NCBI RefSeq assembly: GCF_009469765.1
Contig: NZ_SSSQ01000004.1
Span: 1-64,000 of the forward strand
Direction: 5' to 3'
Origin: Dechloromonas hortensis
GTDB taxonomy: Bacteria > Pseudomonadota > Gammaproteobacteria > Burkholderiales > Rhodocyclaceae
Length of the DNA stretch: 64,000 bases
Part shown: piece by piece, positions 63,756 to 64,000 of the stretch
Numbering within the stretch: the stretch's first letter is position 1
How the letters are laid out: every line of letters starts with the position of its first letter
Made by a program: the position numbers and the translations under genes
The notes under the pieces: generated by a model
Seen by the model: only the letters and a program-made list of their open reading frames with translations
What the model was told of the DNA's origin: nothing
Databases searched by the model: none

Positions 63756-64000
63756 TCAGGCGTGGACCGCCTGTTCGCGTAGCCAGCTTTCGAACTGCGC
63801 CGCCGGCAGCGGCCGGCTGAAGAAAAAGCCCTGCCCCTGGTCGCAGCCAATGCTGCGCAGGAAATCGAGCTGCTCGACGGTTTCGATGCCCTCGGCGGTG
63901 ATCTTGAAGCCGAGCGAATGGCCGAGGGCGATGATGGCCTGCGTGATCGCGACATCGTTGCTGTCGTGCGGCAGGTCGGAGACGAAGGCGCGGTCGACCT
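63756..64000 (-). CDS. EAL-domain protein (c-di-GMP phosphodiesterase), C-terminal fragment
   Basis: The last 80 or so residues of an EAL domain enter from the right edge: ITAEGIETVEQLDFLRSIGC and DQGQGFFFSRPLPAAQFESWL are the terminal conserved blocks of phosphodiesterases that hydrolyse c-di-GMP. The catalytic EAL motif and any sensor or GGDEF domain lie outside the window. Convergent with rarD by 3 nt. Confidence 0.88.
   Translation of the reverse strand, partial: VDRAFVSDLPHDSNDVAITQAIIALGHSLGFKITAEGIETVEQLDFLRSIGCDQGQGFFFSRPLPAAQFESWLREQAVHA

Overview
The window is GC-rich, densely coded bacterial DNA. It suggests a betaproteobacterium of the Rhodocyclaceae/Azonexaceae type (Dechloromonas/Azonexus-like). 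That placement is an inference from the combined content: phenylacetate-regulon genes (paaY, paaX), two PHB-granule phasins, a PEP-CTERM exported protein, a complete kdp potassium-ATPase locus with a TorF-type porin, several diguanylate cyclases and a type VI VgrG. No rRNA, tRNA, CRISPR array or intact insertion sequence was found.

Layout. 1-4.1 kb: acyl-CoA/aromatic catabolism (crotonase tail, LiuC-like hydratase, Asp-box propeller plus MoaD-like pair, IclR regulator divergent from paaY). 4.1-9.8 kb: a low-GC patch with a secreted HExxH protein and an orphan VgrG - effector - immunity module. 10-14 kb: paaX, the ytfL/paeA polyamine exporter and small proteins. 14-21.4 kb: a thioester alpha-2-macroglobulin and a diguanylate cyclase. 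21.4-33.6 kb: housekeeping and accessory genes (fsr, AraC, GNAT, EamA, DUF302, a chemoreceptor, response regulator, GST, glpE, PEP-CTERM, GlxA with isochorismatase, DUF1415). 33.7-36.3 kb: hybrid histidine kinase.

36.5-47.8 kb is an extended potassium-homeostasis locus on the minus strand. A 30-aa ORF, kdpF, A, B, C, a TorF porin and a PtsN-like EIIA come first. A second unit follows: a 27-aa membrane peptide, a 99-aa IS110-like remnant, a 67-aa Cys4 protein, corA, kdpD and kdpE. Both units are preceded, at the same distance, by the same T-rich/C5 operator-like sequence, which makes them a candidate KdpE regulon with feedback on kdpDE.

47.9-54.5 kb: phasin, pirin, LysR/TauE, an MFS exporter and a FAD-dependent oxidoreductase. 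54.6-57 kb: a lower-GC island holding an integron-type attC site between a DUF4062 gene and a coiled-coil membrane gene, with no integrase (CALIN-like). 57.1-64 kb: second phasin, trypsin-like peptidase, pbpC, diguanylate cyclase, DUF599, rarD and the tail of an EAL protein.

A dispersed repeat of about 35 bp with a GTCGACCGCAGCAAT-type core occurs seven times across the window, five times between genes and twice inside coding sequence. The most novel-looking items are the kdp super-locus with its catalytically dead IS110-like microprotein and dedicated EIIA, the cassette-borne DUF4062 pair, the VgrG effector/immunity module, and the dispersed repeat.
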